Shown: positions 9,761 to 20,068 of the stretch, in pieces
Layout: every line of letters starts with the position of its first letter
Position numbering within the stretch: position 1 is the stretch's first letter
Origin: Carex sylvatica
Taxonomy: Eukaryota > Streptophyta > Magnoliopsida > Poales > Cyperaceae
Assembly: GCA_964058845.1 (NCBI GenBank)
Contig: CAXKVR010000768.1
Coordinates: forward strand, 1 to 23,114
Length of the DNA: 23,114 bases
Direction: 5' to 3'
Notes under the pieces: model-generated
What the model saw: only the letters and a program-made list of their open reading frames with translations
Database searches by the model: none
What the model was told of the DNA's origin: nothing
Translations under genes and position numbers: made by a program

Positions 9761-10790
9761 CTAATGTTCAGGACCTGGTGTAGCTTGATGATGAGTTGTC
9801 ATGCTCAGAGCATATGCGACATCCGGTCTTGTGCAATTTATAGCATATATGATGGAACCTATGGCAGAGGCATAGGGAACATTCTTCATGTATTCAATAT
9901 CTTTGCATGTCGTGGCATACTGTGATTTGCTAAGTTGCACAGACCCACTCATTGGTACATTTCCTTCCTTAGAATTTTCCATATGAAACCTTTCCAATAT
10001 TTTGTCAATATATAATTTTTGACTCAGACCAATGAGTTTACAAGACCTATTTCTATATATCTTAATCCCTAAAATATATTGAGCCTCGCCCATGTCTTTC
10101 ATTGAAAAAATTATTTTTAATGAGTTCTTTGTTTGCTCTATCAAAGATTTATCATTCCATATTAATAATATGTCATCGACATATAAGATCAAGAACAGAA
10201 TGTGGCTTCCACTAACCTTCTTGTATACACAAGGTTCTTCCTTACTTTGAATGAATCCAAGAGTTTTAACTACTTCATCAAAGCACTTTGTTCCAACTCC
10301 TTGATACTTGCTTCAAGCCATAAATGACTCTCTATAGTTTGCATACTTTGCTACTATTTTTCGGATCTTCAAAACCTTGAGGTTGTACCATGTACACTTC
10401 CTCTCCCAATTTCTCATTTAGGAAAGCTGTTTTGACATCCAATTGTCATATTTCATAATCATAAAATGTGGCAATAGTTAGCATAATTCGAATTGATTTG
10501 ATCATAGCAACTAGTGAAAAAAGTTTCATCATAGTCAATTCCTTGAATTTGAGTAAAATCATTCGCTACAAGTCTTGCCTTGTAAGTTGTTATATTACCA
10601 TTCATGTCCATCTTTCTCTTGAAAACTCATTTGTTTCAAACGATTTTCTTTTCTTCAGGAAGATCAACCAAGTTCCATACTTGGTTGTCATACATGGATT
10701 TTATTTCGGATTCCATGACTTCTTGCCATGATTTGGAGTCTTTTATTTCCATTGCTTCTTCGTAGGTCAAGGGGTCTTCAGTATCTATTA
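9761..10790 (-). pseudogene. Copia reverse transcriptase
   Basis: RNA-dependent DNA polymerase of the element. Conserved segments in order are [82 protein letters not shown] (active-site YVDD), MKDMGEAQYILGI and RPDVAYAL. YVDD and the DVKTAF Asp are intact. The frame is broken: TGG to TGA at 10627-10629 and 10446-10448, CAG to TAG at 10332-10334, a one-base insertion near 10300, and TGG to TAG at 9761-9763 at the RNase H border. A further frame change separates it from the integrase tail near 10790. The part 10192-9764 is open for 143 codons. Confidence 0.93.
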
Positions 10791-11153
10791 CCAAGACTTC
10801 ATGAAGACCCATATAAAATTCAGGTTTTCTTTATCTCTTGTCGACCTTCTTAGCTCTTGTGACTCATCTTGAGCTTCTTGAACTTCTTCCACAATTTTTT
10901 GCGGATTAAATTCATGCTCAATTCGAGTTAAAGGAATACTACTTGTACTCCCACTGATTAAAAGAGCTTCGTGTGATATTCTGTGATCATCTTGAATGTC
11001 ATTCATCTCATTATCATTCACTTGTAGTTCTTCTTGAGTTTTCTCAAGCATCATCCTACTACCACCGCTTTTGATTCTTTCGAGAAACTTATTCTCTAAG
11101 AATACTGCACCCTTCTTAACGAATATAGTATTTTTTTTTTACTTGTTCCAAAA
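10788..11153 (-). pseudogene. Copia integrase C-terminal tail / RT linker
   Basis: Joins integrase to RT. It begins FVKKGAVFLENKF, the usual sequence after the integrase GYPRETKGY motif. It continues as an acidic linker rich in Glu, Gln and Asp and ends at RRSTRDKEN, the RRSxR motif that precedes RT in copia proteins. Two stops occur near the start. The frame ends at TAA 10788-10790, where RT continues in another frame. Confidence 0.8.
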
Positions 11154-12140
11154 TCAATACCCTTTTGTTTCTCTTGGGTATCCAATGAAGAAGCACTTAT
11201 CCGCTTTGGGTTCAAGTTTTATTGAGATCATACGCTTGACATATGCTTCACAACCCCAAACTTTGAGAAAAGATATGTTGGGTGGTTTATCCATCCATAA
11301 CTCATGTGGAGTTTTCTTAACGGATTTAGATGAAACATTATTTAGTGTGTGAGCTGCAGTTTGGAGTGCGTGACTCCAAAAATATAAAGGTAGTTCTGTT
11401 TGACACATCATTGAACGAACCATATCAAGTAAGGTTTGATTTCTCCTCTCAGAAATACCATTCCACTATGGTGTCCCAAGTGGAGTAAGTTGTGGTATAA
11501 TGCCACACTCTTGCAAATATGCGTTAAACTCATTGCTGAAGTATTCTCCTCCACGATCAGTTCGTAGAGCCTTAATTCTCTTGTCAAATTAGTTCTCTAC
11601 TTCATTCTTGTATTCTTTGAATTTCTCAAAGGATTCACTATTGTTCTTCATAAGATACACATAGCCATATCGGCTGTGATCATCTATGAATATAATGAAA
11701 TACCTATAACTATCTCTTGCACTAGTACTCATTGGACCACATACATTAGAATGTATCAATTTCAATAAGTCATTTGATCTCTCACCTTTCTTTTTGAATG
11801 GTGATTTGGTCATTGTTCCTGTTAAACAAGATTCACATGTTCCAATTGTTTCACCACCAAGCAATCCTAGAAGATTGGCTTGTTGCAATTTCTTTATGCG
11901 TTTCTCGTTTATATGACCAAGGCGATAGTTCCATAAGAGTGTCTCATTCGTATGAGATATTTTGAGTCTCTTGTTATTGATGTTCAATACATATTTATCC
12001 TCACCTAAATCAAGCAAATACAACACATTTGAAATGAAAGCATTTGCATAAAATAGATCGTTCTTCTTAATAACCATACGTGAGTTATTTATTACAAAAC
12101 AAAAATCTTCTGCATCCAAACATGATACATAAATAATATT
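11154..12140 (-). pseudogene. Copia integrase (pre-integrase zinc domain plus core)
   Basis: Inserts the cDNA into the genome. From 12119 leftward: the HHCC zinc domain LLWNYRLGHINEKRI...CESC, in which the first His (usually LWH) is Asn. Then the DDE core: LIHSNVCGPM, where the first catalytic Asp is Asn; FIIFIDDHSRYGY with the second Asp intact; and RTDRGGEY with the Glu intact. WNGISERRNQTLLDMVRSMM and FLKVWGCEAYVK follow, ending GYPRETKGY. All lie in one frame, broken by TAA at 11589-11591 (from CAA) and TAG at 11466-11468 (from CAG). Missing the first DDE residue makes it catalytically dead. Confidence 0.93.
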
Positions 12141-12773
12141 TCAAAAAATAGAAGGAACATAATAAACATTTTTTAAATTTAAACATAAACTACTAGATAA
12201 ATGAAGATCAAGAGTGCCAACAGTAATTACAGGGATACTTGCACCATTCCCAACCTTCAACACAACTTCTCCTTTCGAGAGAGGTCTCATATCCCTTAGT
12301 GCTTGCACGTTAGGAACTAAGTGAGCACATGATCCAGTATCAATTACCCAATGTTGGATAGTTGTGGCTAAATTTAAATTTAATTCAATAACAAGTATAC
12401 CTTTAAGGCGCTTACGTTCAATCTTACTTTCATCCAAGTCACGCTTGTACTTGGTGCAATTCATTTTGAAATGTCCATTTTTATGGCAATAGAAGCATTC
12501 AGTGTTAGAACTATGAGAATTCTTAACCTTGCTACCCTTAGAGGTGCTCACTTGAGCCCCTCCACTTTTGCCCTTGAATAAGGAAAGCACCTTACTTGTT
12601 TTTCTCTTTGTCTTGCCTTTATTCTTGTTACTTGACGAGATGGCCAAGACAGATTTCTCCTTTGTGTTTCCCATGTCATTAGCAAGGGGGTGTTTTTTGA
12701 CCATAGAACGCAGAAAATTAGGAAGTGTGGACATAACTACAAAATTTATTTTAAGGGTATTTGTTAGTGTTCA
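12141..12773 (-). pseudogene. Copia Gag C-terminus with zinc knuckle, and protease
   Basis: Frame open from about 12773 to 12141; the first ATG is at 12734. Residues 80-93 from that Met form a CX2CX4HX4C knuckle (CFYCHKNGHFKMNC), which packages RNA. Before it is a Lys/Ser-rich linker. Protease follows, with WVIDTGSCAHLV (DTG at 132-134), KVGNGASIPVITVGT and LKNVYYVPS. The usual ~200-residue UBN2-type Gag domain upstream is not found, so Gag is N-terminally truncated. The frame continues into integrase after one TGA at 12141-12143. Confidence 0.9.
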
Positions 12774-14502
12774 TGAATTTATAAATTAAGTACTAACAAG
12801 AATTAAATTTTGTCCATTTTTGTTAGTCACACAAGATCCTTTTCAAATGCATAGACTTATCTAAAATATTTGTCCAGGTATGTATCATTTACCAATCATA
12901 ACCTTTAAGTAAAAACTTAACTTTATGACTCTTGTTGTTTTCATTAAGAAAGAATAATTCAATTTCTTAATATAACTCTCTTTCTCAAAAACCAAGCCTA
13001 GATCTTGGTGATTTGTTATAAGAAAACTCATTTTATTAGTCAATAGACATGAAGAAGTTATTTTCACATAATGAATAAAAATATGTGCCTCACACAACTC
13101 CCACTCATTTATGGCTCCCGCTTGCATTCTTGTAGCTCTATCAATCACCTTCATGAAAGATACAATTCTAAGTTATAAGCACCCACTCATTTATCATTCT
13201 ATCTTTAGAGCTATTCTAAAATAAAATAAAAATTACATTTAGAATTCCTCAATCCTAAATCATATGTGGCATGCAAGCCAAGAATGAATTAATACATAAA
13301 TGGCAGTCTGACATCTTTGCCATAATTTAATTATTCTAATTAATTTTCAATGGGCACCTTAGGCCGCATTACAAACATGCATACACATCATTCATTACAA
13401 CACACAAGGCATTGAAAATCTTGAGCCATACATAACTCACAATCCTCCTGCATAACAAGGTTAGCACATATGTATGCTATTACCGCACTATTCAATCTTA
13501 TTTAGTTAAGCCTATATCTCTCAATTTCTTAATTTATCTAAATCATTTTAAATCCTAAAAATAATTTCAATTGAATAAATATTTATTCATTAAATGTCAT
13601 TTATTGTCGATAAAATGTCATTAATGTCATTTATTGTCATTAATTGTCATTTATTATCATTAATGTCATTAACTCATTTGTAATTGCCATTATAGCTAAT
13701 TAAAACCTTTAATGTCATTAATTTATAATTAATTTGTCCTTATTCTGTCCTAAATTTGAATGAGATCTAATATTACAGATTTTGCAAAATAGCCCTAGTG
13801 AAAAATTAATATTCAAAATAATAAGACCAAAAATTATAAAATTTCCAGTTTTGGTCGGCTGCGCACCAACCAAAGTTTTCTATGTCCAAGATTGTGTGTT
13901 TTGAACTAAAATTCAAACTATACATTTTTTAAAACTAGACTTAAGCATATTTCTGAAAATATTAAGAACACAAAAAATTGTTTATATTTTGTGAGAAAAT
14001 TACATTTGAATCTCAGGTTCCAGATCCGAAACCAGATTTGAGTTACCTCTGTAATTTTAATTTTACAAACAAAACTGTAATATTTTTGTATTGCATAATA
14101 TAGTTTTTTGGAAACTAGATTTTACCATATTTCCAATGGTATGTTGCATACAAAAATTCATTCATCCAAATACGAGATATATAATTTTAAATCTTAACAA
14201 AGACAGAAAAATTGGGCACATAAAAACTGTGTTGTACCTGTTTTGTTATTTTTGTTTATCTCAATAAAACGGTCTAAACTCCTTGTTTTATTTTAGAATT
14301 TTCATCTACATATCATAAACTAATGTAGAAATTTTAGATCCACAAAAATTCTTGATTCAAACAGTACCAAAATAATTTAATGCCTTAAGAACAAAAATTG
14401 ACAGATTTATGAACAAGAAACTTGAGAGATAGTTAACTAAACACTTGTGCAATTAAATTAGCACTGATTAAATAGTCTAATTGTCATAAAAATAAGTCAA
14501 AA
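12774..14502 (-). other. Copia 5' leader, no recognisable gene
   Basis: AT-rich stretch between PBS and the Gag remnant, with short degenerate frames only. In a complete copy it should include the N-terminal Gag coding region; I see no match to it. The frame at 13154-12885 shows no known motif. The length (1.7 kb) suggests a deletion of gag, or its replacement by noncoding DNA. Confidence 0.6.
13593..13672. repeat. Low-complexity TGTCATTTATTGTCATTA repeat
   Basis: Irregular tandem arrangement of TGTCATT with TTAT/TAAT spacers, about seven times, in the copia leader. Probably slippage-generated. Confidence 0.8.
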
Positions 14503-14513
14503 CTCTGATACCA
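14503..14513 (-). other. Primer binding site for initiator tRNA-Met
   Basis: Minus strand TGGTATCAGAG, one base after the 5' LTR. It is complementary to the 3' end of plant initiator tRNA-Met, the usual primer of plant copia elements. Confidence 0.93.
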
Positions 14514-15468
14514 CTATAGGAATTTCATCTGTATGTCAAGAGGGTAAAAATCAATTTTTTTTAACTCAATACACAACGGATCTCATTTGTATGACAATTG
14601 CAAGCAATATTACGTTAAATAAATTCTTCTAGCATCTCATGTGCTTCAAATAAAATTAAATAAATTTATTTCTCACATAAGATGAGACAAGAATTCATAC
14701 CTAAAGAGATTATCAAATCTCTTGTTAGAGGAAAGTCGATTTTTCTTCTAGATCTCTTGAAACCGCCGTTCTCTTGAAAGCACATCTTGGTTCACGTTGA
14801 ACCTAAACAACGAACTAACACACCTCTTAAATAGATGGATGTGAAGTTCAAAGCTTAGATCCAACCACATAGCAAGAAGAGATGAGAGAATTTTGTCCTT
14901 GGAGCAATCCCCACAAATTTCGGCCAAGGAGAGACCTTTTTATTTTCGGCCAAAGAGAAAGAGAAAAAATGTGGCTGCTCAAGGAGAGGATCTTGGCTAT
15001 GGTATATGGCAGAAAATTAGTGTTAATTTTTTTTAATTATACCTCCTTAAGTAGGCAAGAGGTAGGGCATCCATTTGTGTAATATTTAAATTAATTACAC
15101 ACATGCCACTAGCATTGTTTTGCCATATTATACTCTCTTTAATCTCATATTGTGATTGGTTTAATAAATTAATTTATGAACAAATAATATTAGTCATATA
15201 ATTCTATTATACAATGTCTCTATTATTCTTATAATGCATTCAAATATTATCCTAAATAATATTTGCATAACTTCATAAATTTATTTATGGTCTAAGCATG
15301 TCATATTATGATATTTTATTTTAGCATTTCTTCTCATGTACTTTATCTTATATATCACTATGAAATGTAAAATACTTGTTGTTTCTCTTCAGTTGGTGTG
15401 ACCGTATAGAGGACCTGTCATCTTGACAATAATATAAACTTTATATATTGACTATAAGAGGTTCTATC

Positions 15469-15512
15469 ATTACATTATAGTTATCCAAACGACATAGTAA
15501 TCATTTACTCAA
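15469..15512. repeat. 44-bp direct repeat, first copy, flanking the LTR insert
   Basis: Matches 15814-15857 with two mismatches (both C/T). It contains TTATAGTTATCCAAACGA. The other LTR has only one, shorter, version of this region. Confidence 0.9.
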
Positions 15513-15813
15513 TGAAACTCGAATGGCACAGCGATCTCCTCCGAGTGTTCTCCGTCGATTGAGACCCCCCATGAAACTCGAATGGCACAGCAGCACAGCA
15601 CAATCCCAGGTTAGTTAGAATCGGAAAAATTTTCATTGAATCGGCTCAACTCGGCTTGACTCGACCGGAAAATCAGAAAATCGACTGAGTCAAGCACTGT
15701 TCATCCGAGTTTTGCTGAGAAACTCGCACAGGCGCGAGACTCGGGTAAAACTCGGACCGGTCCCGTCCGATTCTGAGTTGACTCGGAATCGGCCGATTTT
15801 CGAAATCATGATT
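15513..15813. mobile_element. 301-bp ACTCG-rich insert in the 5' LTR, type unknown
   Basis: Absent from the 3' LTR, so it arrived after the copia insertion. It is GC-richer than its surroundings and contains eight ACTCG and two CGAGT motifs. A perfect 21-bp direct repeat (15512-15532 and 15571-15591) lies at its left end, and a 12-bp palindrome AATCGGCCGATT near the right. There is no coding frame, poly(A) tail or clear terminal inverted repeat. It could be a small non-autonomous DNA transposon or filler DNA from break repair. Confidence 0.6.
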
Positions 15814-15857
15814 ATTACATTATAGTTATCCAAACGATATAGTAATTATTTACTCAA
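15814..15857. repeat. 44-bp direct repeat, second copy
   Basis: See 15469-15512. Too long for an ordinary target-site duplication. Confidence 0.9.
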
Positions 15858-16571
15858 ATCACTAATTTTGTGTCTATCATTGTTACATGATATTATAAAT
15901 AATATGCAAAATAGGATCATGTCATTTTTGCATCATATTTATTTTCTTGGTCTCTCAAGTGAATTATAATTATAACTACATCAGTTATATTGCATGCGAT
16001 ATAATTTCACTTTACCAAGGAGCCCAGTAATATCATAACTCAAATTGAGAGAAAATGATAATATTAACATATAGATATCTCCCCGCACAAGTTGTACACA
16101 ACGAAATAGCAATCACATTATAAACTTCTCATGTGAAAAACCTACATATCTCATATCTAAGATTATAAAGATACAATGAAAACATTAATGACACAAAACA
16201 CAATCCATATAATGTTCCATTCATTTAGGTCATGTTCAATATATAAAATACACATTTTATATATTCATGTCATTAAATGATAATCCCTTATCAATATTTA
16301 TAGAACTACAATGTACTTTTAATCAACATGACAATCTTTCTCAGTAATTAATGTTCTCCCTTAATTACCACTATTGTGAACTTATTTAGTGATTAAATGT
16401 TTCTCATCTTAGGAGTTCTATGATTCAAGACCAAGAGCATCTTCTTGAATACTTCCAAAGATATAACATATAAATCTCAAGGATTAAGAATACATAATAA
16501 TAATATTCAAAATCATGAACAATATATAAATCATTACAAAAAATGATAACTTTCAAAACACATATCTTTCA

Positions 16572-16576
16572 GAGGT
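16572..16576. repeat. Target-site duplication GAGGT, right copy
   Basis: GAGGT directly after the LTR CA; identical to 7393-7397. Confidence 0.93.
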
Positions 16577-17008
16577 CTAGAGCCATCTAAAGTTTGCCAA
16601 TGTTGGACTGCAATAGCGTGTGAATTCCAGAAACTTGAGTCTAGATTTAATTCATCCCAGTACAGCAAAGTAGGGAGGTGTACAAGGTAACCCCGATGAA
16701 CTCTTTGGATATTCCAACTGTTAGGAGAGGCACCGTATCTAGAGGAGAGAAAAGACGGGAGCTATTATCGGCTTAGAGGGAAGGGACCTTGCATTGAGTA
16801 TAGAAGAACAGCATTGTTTAGATGCTAGGTCAGCCTCTCATGTTCATCAATCGGAGAGAGAAAGCAGCATTGAGTTTGAATTTGTTGTAGGTTTGGATAG
16901 AAATTAGTTATTTTGGATTTTAGATTTAAGGATTTGAATGGTAGAGAGCATTTGCGGTGAGCAGAAGATATGGAGATTGGCATATTGAGGTTATTAGATT
17001 GAGGTGGT

Positions 17009-17068
17009 GGAGAGAGAAGATGAGTTGCCGGAGGCAAGAGAGAGAGAAGATGGGTTACTGGAAGCAAG
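17009..17068. repeat. 30-bp tandem duplication, AG-rich
   Basis: Two diverged copies (17009-17038, 17039-17068) share AGAGAGAAGATGRGTT. They are CT-rich on the minus strand, like a plant 5' leader, and lie upstream of the DUF4283-type pseudogene. Confidence 0.75.
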
Positions 17069-17164
17069 GGAGAAAGGGCAAAAAAAAAATGGACTTTTTG
17101 ATAAGCCTCCACTTTCGTTCTTTTAATGGCAATAATATATAACACACCCTTAGAGAAAATGTGA

Positions 17165-17320
17165 ATTGTACCACAAAATTTTGTCCTTTGAGTTTAGATC
17201 AGGACCATCCAATTGAAATTCAAATCAATCAAGCTTGAGGTGGAATATACGAGGTTCATGCCAAAATAGATCGAATGGTTTAGATCTAAACTCAAAATTT
17301 ATGTTACCTCGAGTGATATG
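17165..17320. repeat. Imperfect inverted repeat, MITE-like
   Basis: Perfect 14-bp arms TTTGAGTTTAGATC (17187-17200; inverted at 17283-17296), with weaker pairing outside (ACAAAATTTTG against CAAAATTTATG). No terminal duplication was identified. Confidence 0.5.
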
Positions 17321-17399
17321 AATTTTAGAGGGTTTTAATTATATATTTTTTCCTAGTAGATCTTAAGACTGAAGAGGTGTGTTGAAATTCAAATTCGTT

Positions 17400-17453
17400 G
17401 GTTCTTTTTCCTTCTCTCTCTTTCTCCTTCTCTGTTTTCTTTTTTTTCTATAC
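17400..17453. other. Polypyrimidine tract
   Basis: About 50 bp almost entirely C and T. It resembles a plant leader but no following gene is seen. Confidence 0.5.
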
Positions 17454-17509
17454 AAAAAGCAGTACACACATTTGGATCCGGTGTGCTGGTCTTTGCATGC
17501 CTTGAATTT

Positions 17510-17675
17510 GTATCCTCTGAGATATCTCAAACTCTGCATTACTTTATGAAAAATGCCAACTGTTTAAATACGTTCTGCACGAATCTCAAAGCACACATAT
17601 TACTACCCCTACATCACCCCGGAATAGACACCGGACACGTTGGTCACGTAAAAGTTGAGATATCTCAGAGGATAC
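17510..17675. repeat. Perfect 21-bp inverted repeat with 124-bp spacer
   Basis: Arms at 17510-17530 and 17655-17675 are exact reverse complements; each contains the palindrome GAGATATCTC. CCGGTGTG / CACCGGAC segments nearby hint at longer, decayed arms. It may be a small MITE or a stem-forming regulatory site. Confidence 0.7.
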
Positions 17676-18480
17676 GCATCCGCAGGCCTTTGGGCCTAGA
17701 ATCCATGATATGTTCGTCACAAATTTTTTTTTAATTGAATTAATTATATTTTTATTTAAAACATTCAATTCCAAAATTAGACGGTTTGAGATCAGTTTTT
17801 CTGTCCAAATATTTACTTAGTATTCGTTTTATCTACTTCTTAGACGACTGATGATGGAGCCATCTGATTTGATTGAGGCAAATCGAAAGGTCAATTATCG
17901 GAGATAGACAAATCAAAATAGAGGAAAGTTCATCCAGCTTTTATAAAAAAAGGCACTATCTCTTACTTGATTGATGATAGACTTGCACGTCTGACAGTTT
18001 ACTGTTATTTTCTTGTTAAAACAACCAGTATGTCTAACTAATTTTACGATATTATCTGTCAAGACTCAAGATTATAAGGATAAAGAATTAAATGTTCTTG
18101 GCTTCATTACATCGGCGGCATTTTTTTTCCTTTTCTTATGCAGAACTTACCGGCATATTTTTTTAGTCATTTTTAATAAATTTGTATAAGTAAAAAATTC
18201 TGCCAATCAAGTGGCTCTGCCCACGAGACCTTGTCATCTTGTACGTGCTATTGAATTGGGTTAGTCATGCCGACTCATGCGGAGTTAATACACGATCGAT
18301 CTGCGTATTATATCATCTGCGTAATCTGGATCGGTTTGACACGCGTACCTTCTCAAATAGTATTATGATTTATTTCTCGTGGCCCTCCAATTTAATAGCA
18401 CTCTCTTATGTCAAAGTCAGTACTAGAGATGTCAATATGCAATAATTCCTCTCCATTTCTGAGACAATGGATACCGTCAT
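17676..18480. other. Intergenic, no gene seen
   Basis: AT-rich, with only short frames such as 18239-18445 that lack recognisable motifs. Confidence 0.5.
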
Positions 18481-18511
18481 TTTATTTATTTATTTTTTAT
18501 TTATTTTTTTG
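18481..18511. repeat. (TTTA)n simple repeat
   Basis: TTTA/TTTT low-complexity run. Confidence 0.85.
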
Positions 18512-19262
18512 AATTAGTAAGCGAGGGCCCTATTAAAAAATATACCAAATTATTAATTATAGGTGTTTGATTAATGATGTACTATACAATTTTTTTATTA
18601 TAATCGGGTTATTGCAAACCTAAACAAATCAAATATAAAACTAAAAAAAATAGTACCTAGTGCAATTCTAAGTTAATTTTTTCATACCATTGAATTAGGA
18701 AAACAATGATAGTTAATGAGTTTTCATTTTTATTTTTAAATCTATATCTTTCTAATGTTTTTTAGGTAACTCTTTAGGAATGATTCTAAATAAGTTCCAA
18801 AATTATGTTCTCAATGGAGAGTATGTAACTGATAAATGAGTAATTGAACAGAAAGGAGTGCATGCTTTGGCCCCCATGCACCTATCTAAAGTTCTAAACT
18901 ATGAAAGGAAACATGGAGCTGTTGTTCATGTACAAATTACTCTTTTAGATTCATTTCCCCTCTAATAGTGTAATCAATCATTCATGTACTGATTATTAAC
19001 GCCATGTGATATGAGTACTTGAACCGTTGCACATTAAGCAGTTCTGTCTCTATCACATGATCCACATGTTCCCGTTTCTCCACGGTTTTTAGTTTCAGAT
19101 TTTACCTCTCTTTTCCTAAAGACAAAATTAATATACCTAAGCAATGGATCCGGATACGGGTCCGGATCATGCATGCATATATCTTATCCGATACGGTTGT
19201 ATGTAAGACTGTGTTCTAGAAAGATTAAAAAAAAAATTATTAAAGAAAATGAACGGAAACGA
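18512..19262. other. Intergenic, no gene seen
   Basis: AT-rich with no long frames. A purine/GC cluster near 19146-19175 (GGATCCGGATACGGGTCCGG) has no known meaning to me. Confidence 0.5.
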
Positions 19263-19266
19263 AGAG

Positions 19267-19304
19267 GAATGGCCAGCATGTTTGGGCTGGCCACGCCATT
19301 CATT
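19267..19304. repeat. Short hairpin TGGCCAGC-loop-GCTGGCCA
   Basis: 8-bp perfect stem (19270-19277 with 19286-19293) and an 8-base loop. Flanking GAATGG/CCATTC adds weaker pairing. Confidence 0.6.
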
Positions 19305-19347
19305 CGTTCCAGAAGATGGTAATCGACGAGGAAAAAAAAGAACGCGC

Positions 19348-19425
19348 TACTATAGTGAAGAAAACGCTCTTCACAAACTTTTCAAATTCATACCTCCGAT
19401 TTAAAGTGTAGATTTCACTATAGTA
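19348..19425. repeat. 12-bp inverted repeat TACTATAGTGAA
   Basis: Arms 19348-19359 and 19414-19425 are perfect, with a 54-bp spacer. Possibly the ends of a very small element; no target duplication was confirmed. Confidence 0.55.
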
Positions 19426-19660
19426 AGAGAAACAGAGTAAATGCATCTTTCTTTCTTTTTCTTTCCCTTCCTCTTCGTACTGACGTTGTGAAACACAGTC
19501 TAATTAATATGCTCTGATCTAAGTACTAATTTAGATAAATATATTGTTTGATAAATTAAAGTTGGAAATGCAATCTATGCTCAATGTTGTTTTGGTAATT
19601 GTACCGATTAAAGAAAAATTGAGATTTTTCTCAAAGCTCACTAGATTAAAATAAAAAAAA

Positions 19661-20068
19661 GTATTGGTACAAGAGAAGGGTTCCAATATCTCATGTTTTT
19701 CATGCATCATATTTAATATCTTTATTTTTAAAGTTCAAATTATTGATTCGAACTGTTCAATATGATATTCAAATTTAAATATGCTTAAAGACTAATTTTA
19801 TTATTTTTGGAAACTTTTTACTATTTTTTTAGATAAGTACAAAATCATTGTTTTTTAACGGTCCAGAAACTGTGATTTTTATCTTAAAAATAGTAAAAAA
19901 AAAAATTATAAAATCATAAAATTTCATCATGAAATATATTTTAATATAAATATCATATTTAGCGGTTCGGAGTGACAATTTGTACTTTGAAAATTAAGAT
20001 AATAAATATGAGACATGGTGAAATATGAAATGTATGAGGTATTAAAACCCTCCTCTACAAATAAATAC
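19661..20068. mobile_element. Foldback / long terminal inverted repeat element (~408 bp)
   Basis: The left half (from GTATTGGTACAAGAGAAGGG) pairs with the reverse complement of the right half (GTATTTATTTGTAGAGGAGG) over about 200 bp, at roughly 70-75% by eye. Paired segments include CAATATGATATTCAAA with TAAATATGATATTTAT, and TTTTTACTATTTTT near the centre. The loop is about 25 bp around 19852-19878. No coding frame. It fits a MITE or a foldback transposon. Target duplication not resolved. Confidence 0.72.

Larger units (their letters stand above)
7398..16571 (-). mobile_element. Ty1/copia LTR retrotransposon, 9174 bp, inactive
   Basis: A nearly complete copy on the minus strand. It is bounded by GAGGT target duplications (7393-7397 and 16572-16576), with LTRs of 1726 bp (left, 3') and 2057 bp (right, 5', enlarged by an insert). 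Internal parts in minus-strand order are PBS, AT-rich leader, Gag remnant with CCHC knuckle, protease, integrase, RT, RNase H and PPT. Integrase before RT defines Ty1/copia. At least six stop codons, two clear frameshifts and three lost integrase or RNase H catalytic/zinc residues show that it cannot move alone. The LTRs are similar but clearly diverged, so insertion is not recent. Confidence 0.95.
14515..16571 (-). repeat. 5' LTR of the copia element, with a nested insert
   Basis: Same sequence as 7398-9123 but enlarged by a 301-bp insert and a 44-bp duplication. Its inner end is TATAGG where the other LTR has TGTAGG, so the terminal dinucleotide is mutated. Confidence 0.95.
16572..17145 (-). 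pseudogene. DUF4283-type gag-like pseudogene, upstream half
   Basis: The frame open from 16761 to 16572 includes LNLDSSFWNSHAIAVQHWQT and ends at the copia boundary. If the copia element and one GAGGT copy are removed, it joins the 7397-leftward frame without a shift. The HAIAVQHWQ segment fits the middle of DUF4283 (usually ...V..W.P.F). Further upstream, 16825-17145 is a separate frame with many Leu and Pro, from CT-rich sequence. It may be a 5' leader or an ORF start; a 30-bp tandem duplication (17009-17068) lies in it. The N-terminal limit of the original gene is not determined. Confidence 0.5.

Noticed and set aside
9569..9925. Plus-strand open frame of 118 codons
   Set aside because: Antisense to copia RT and RNase H.
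12885..13154. Minus-strand frame of 89 codons upstream of the Gag remnant
   Set aside because: Considered as a Gag N-terminus, but no Gag-like motif is seen and it is in low-complexity AT-rich leader DNA.
19140..19200. GC-rich GGATCC/GGTCCGG cluster as a possible promoter or binding site
   Set aside because: No gene on either side and no recognised regulatory pattern.
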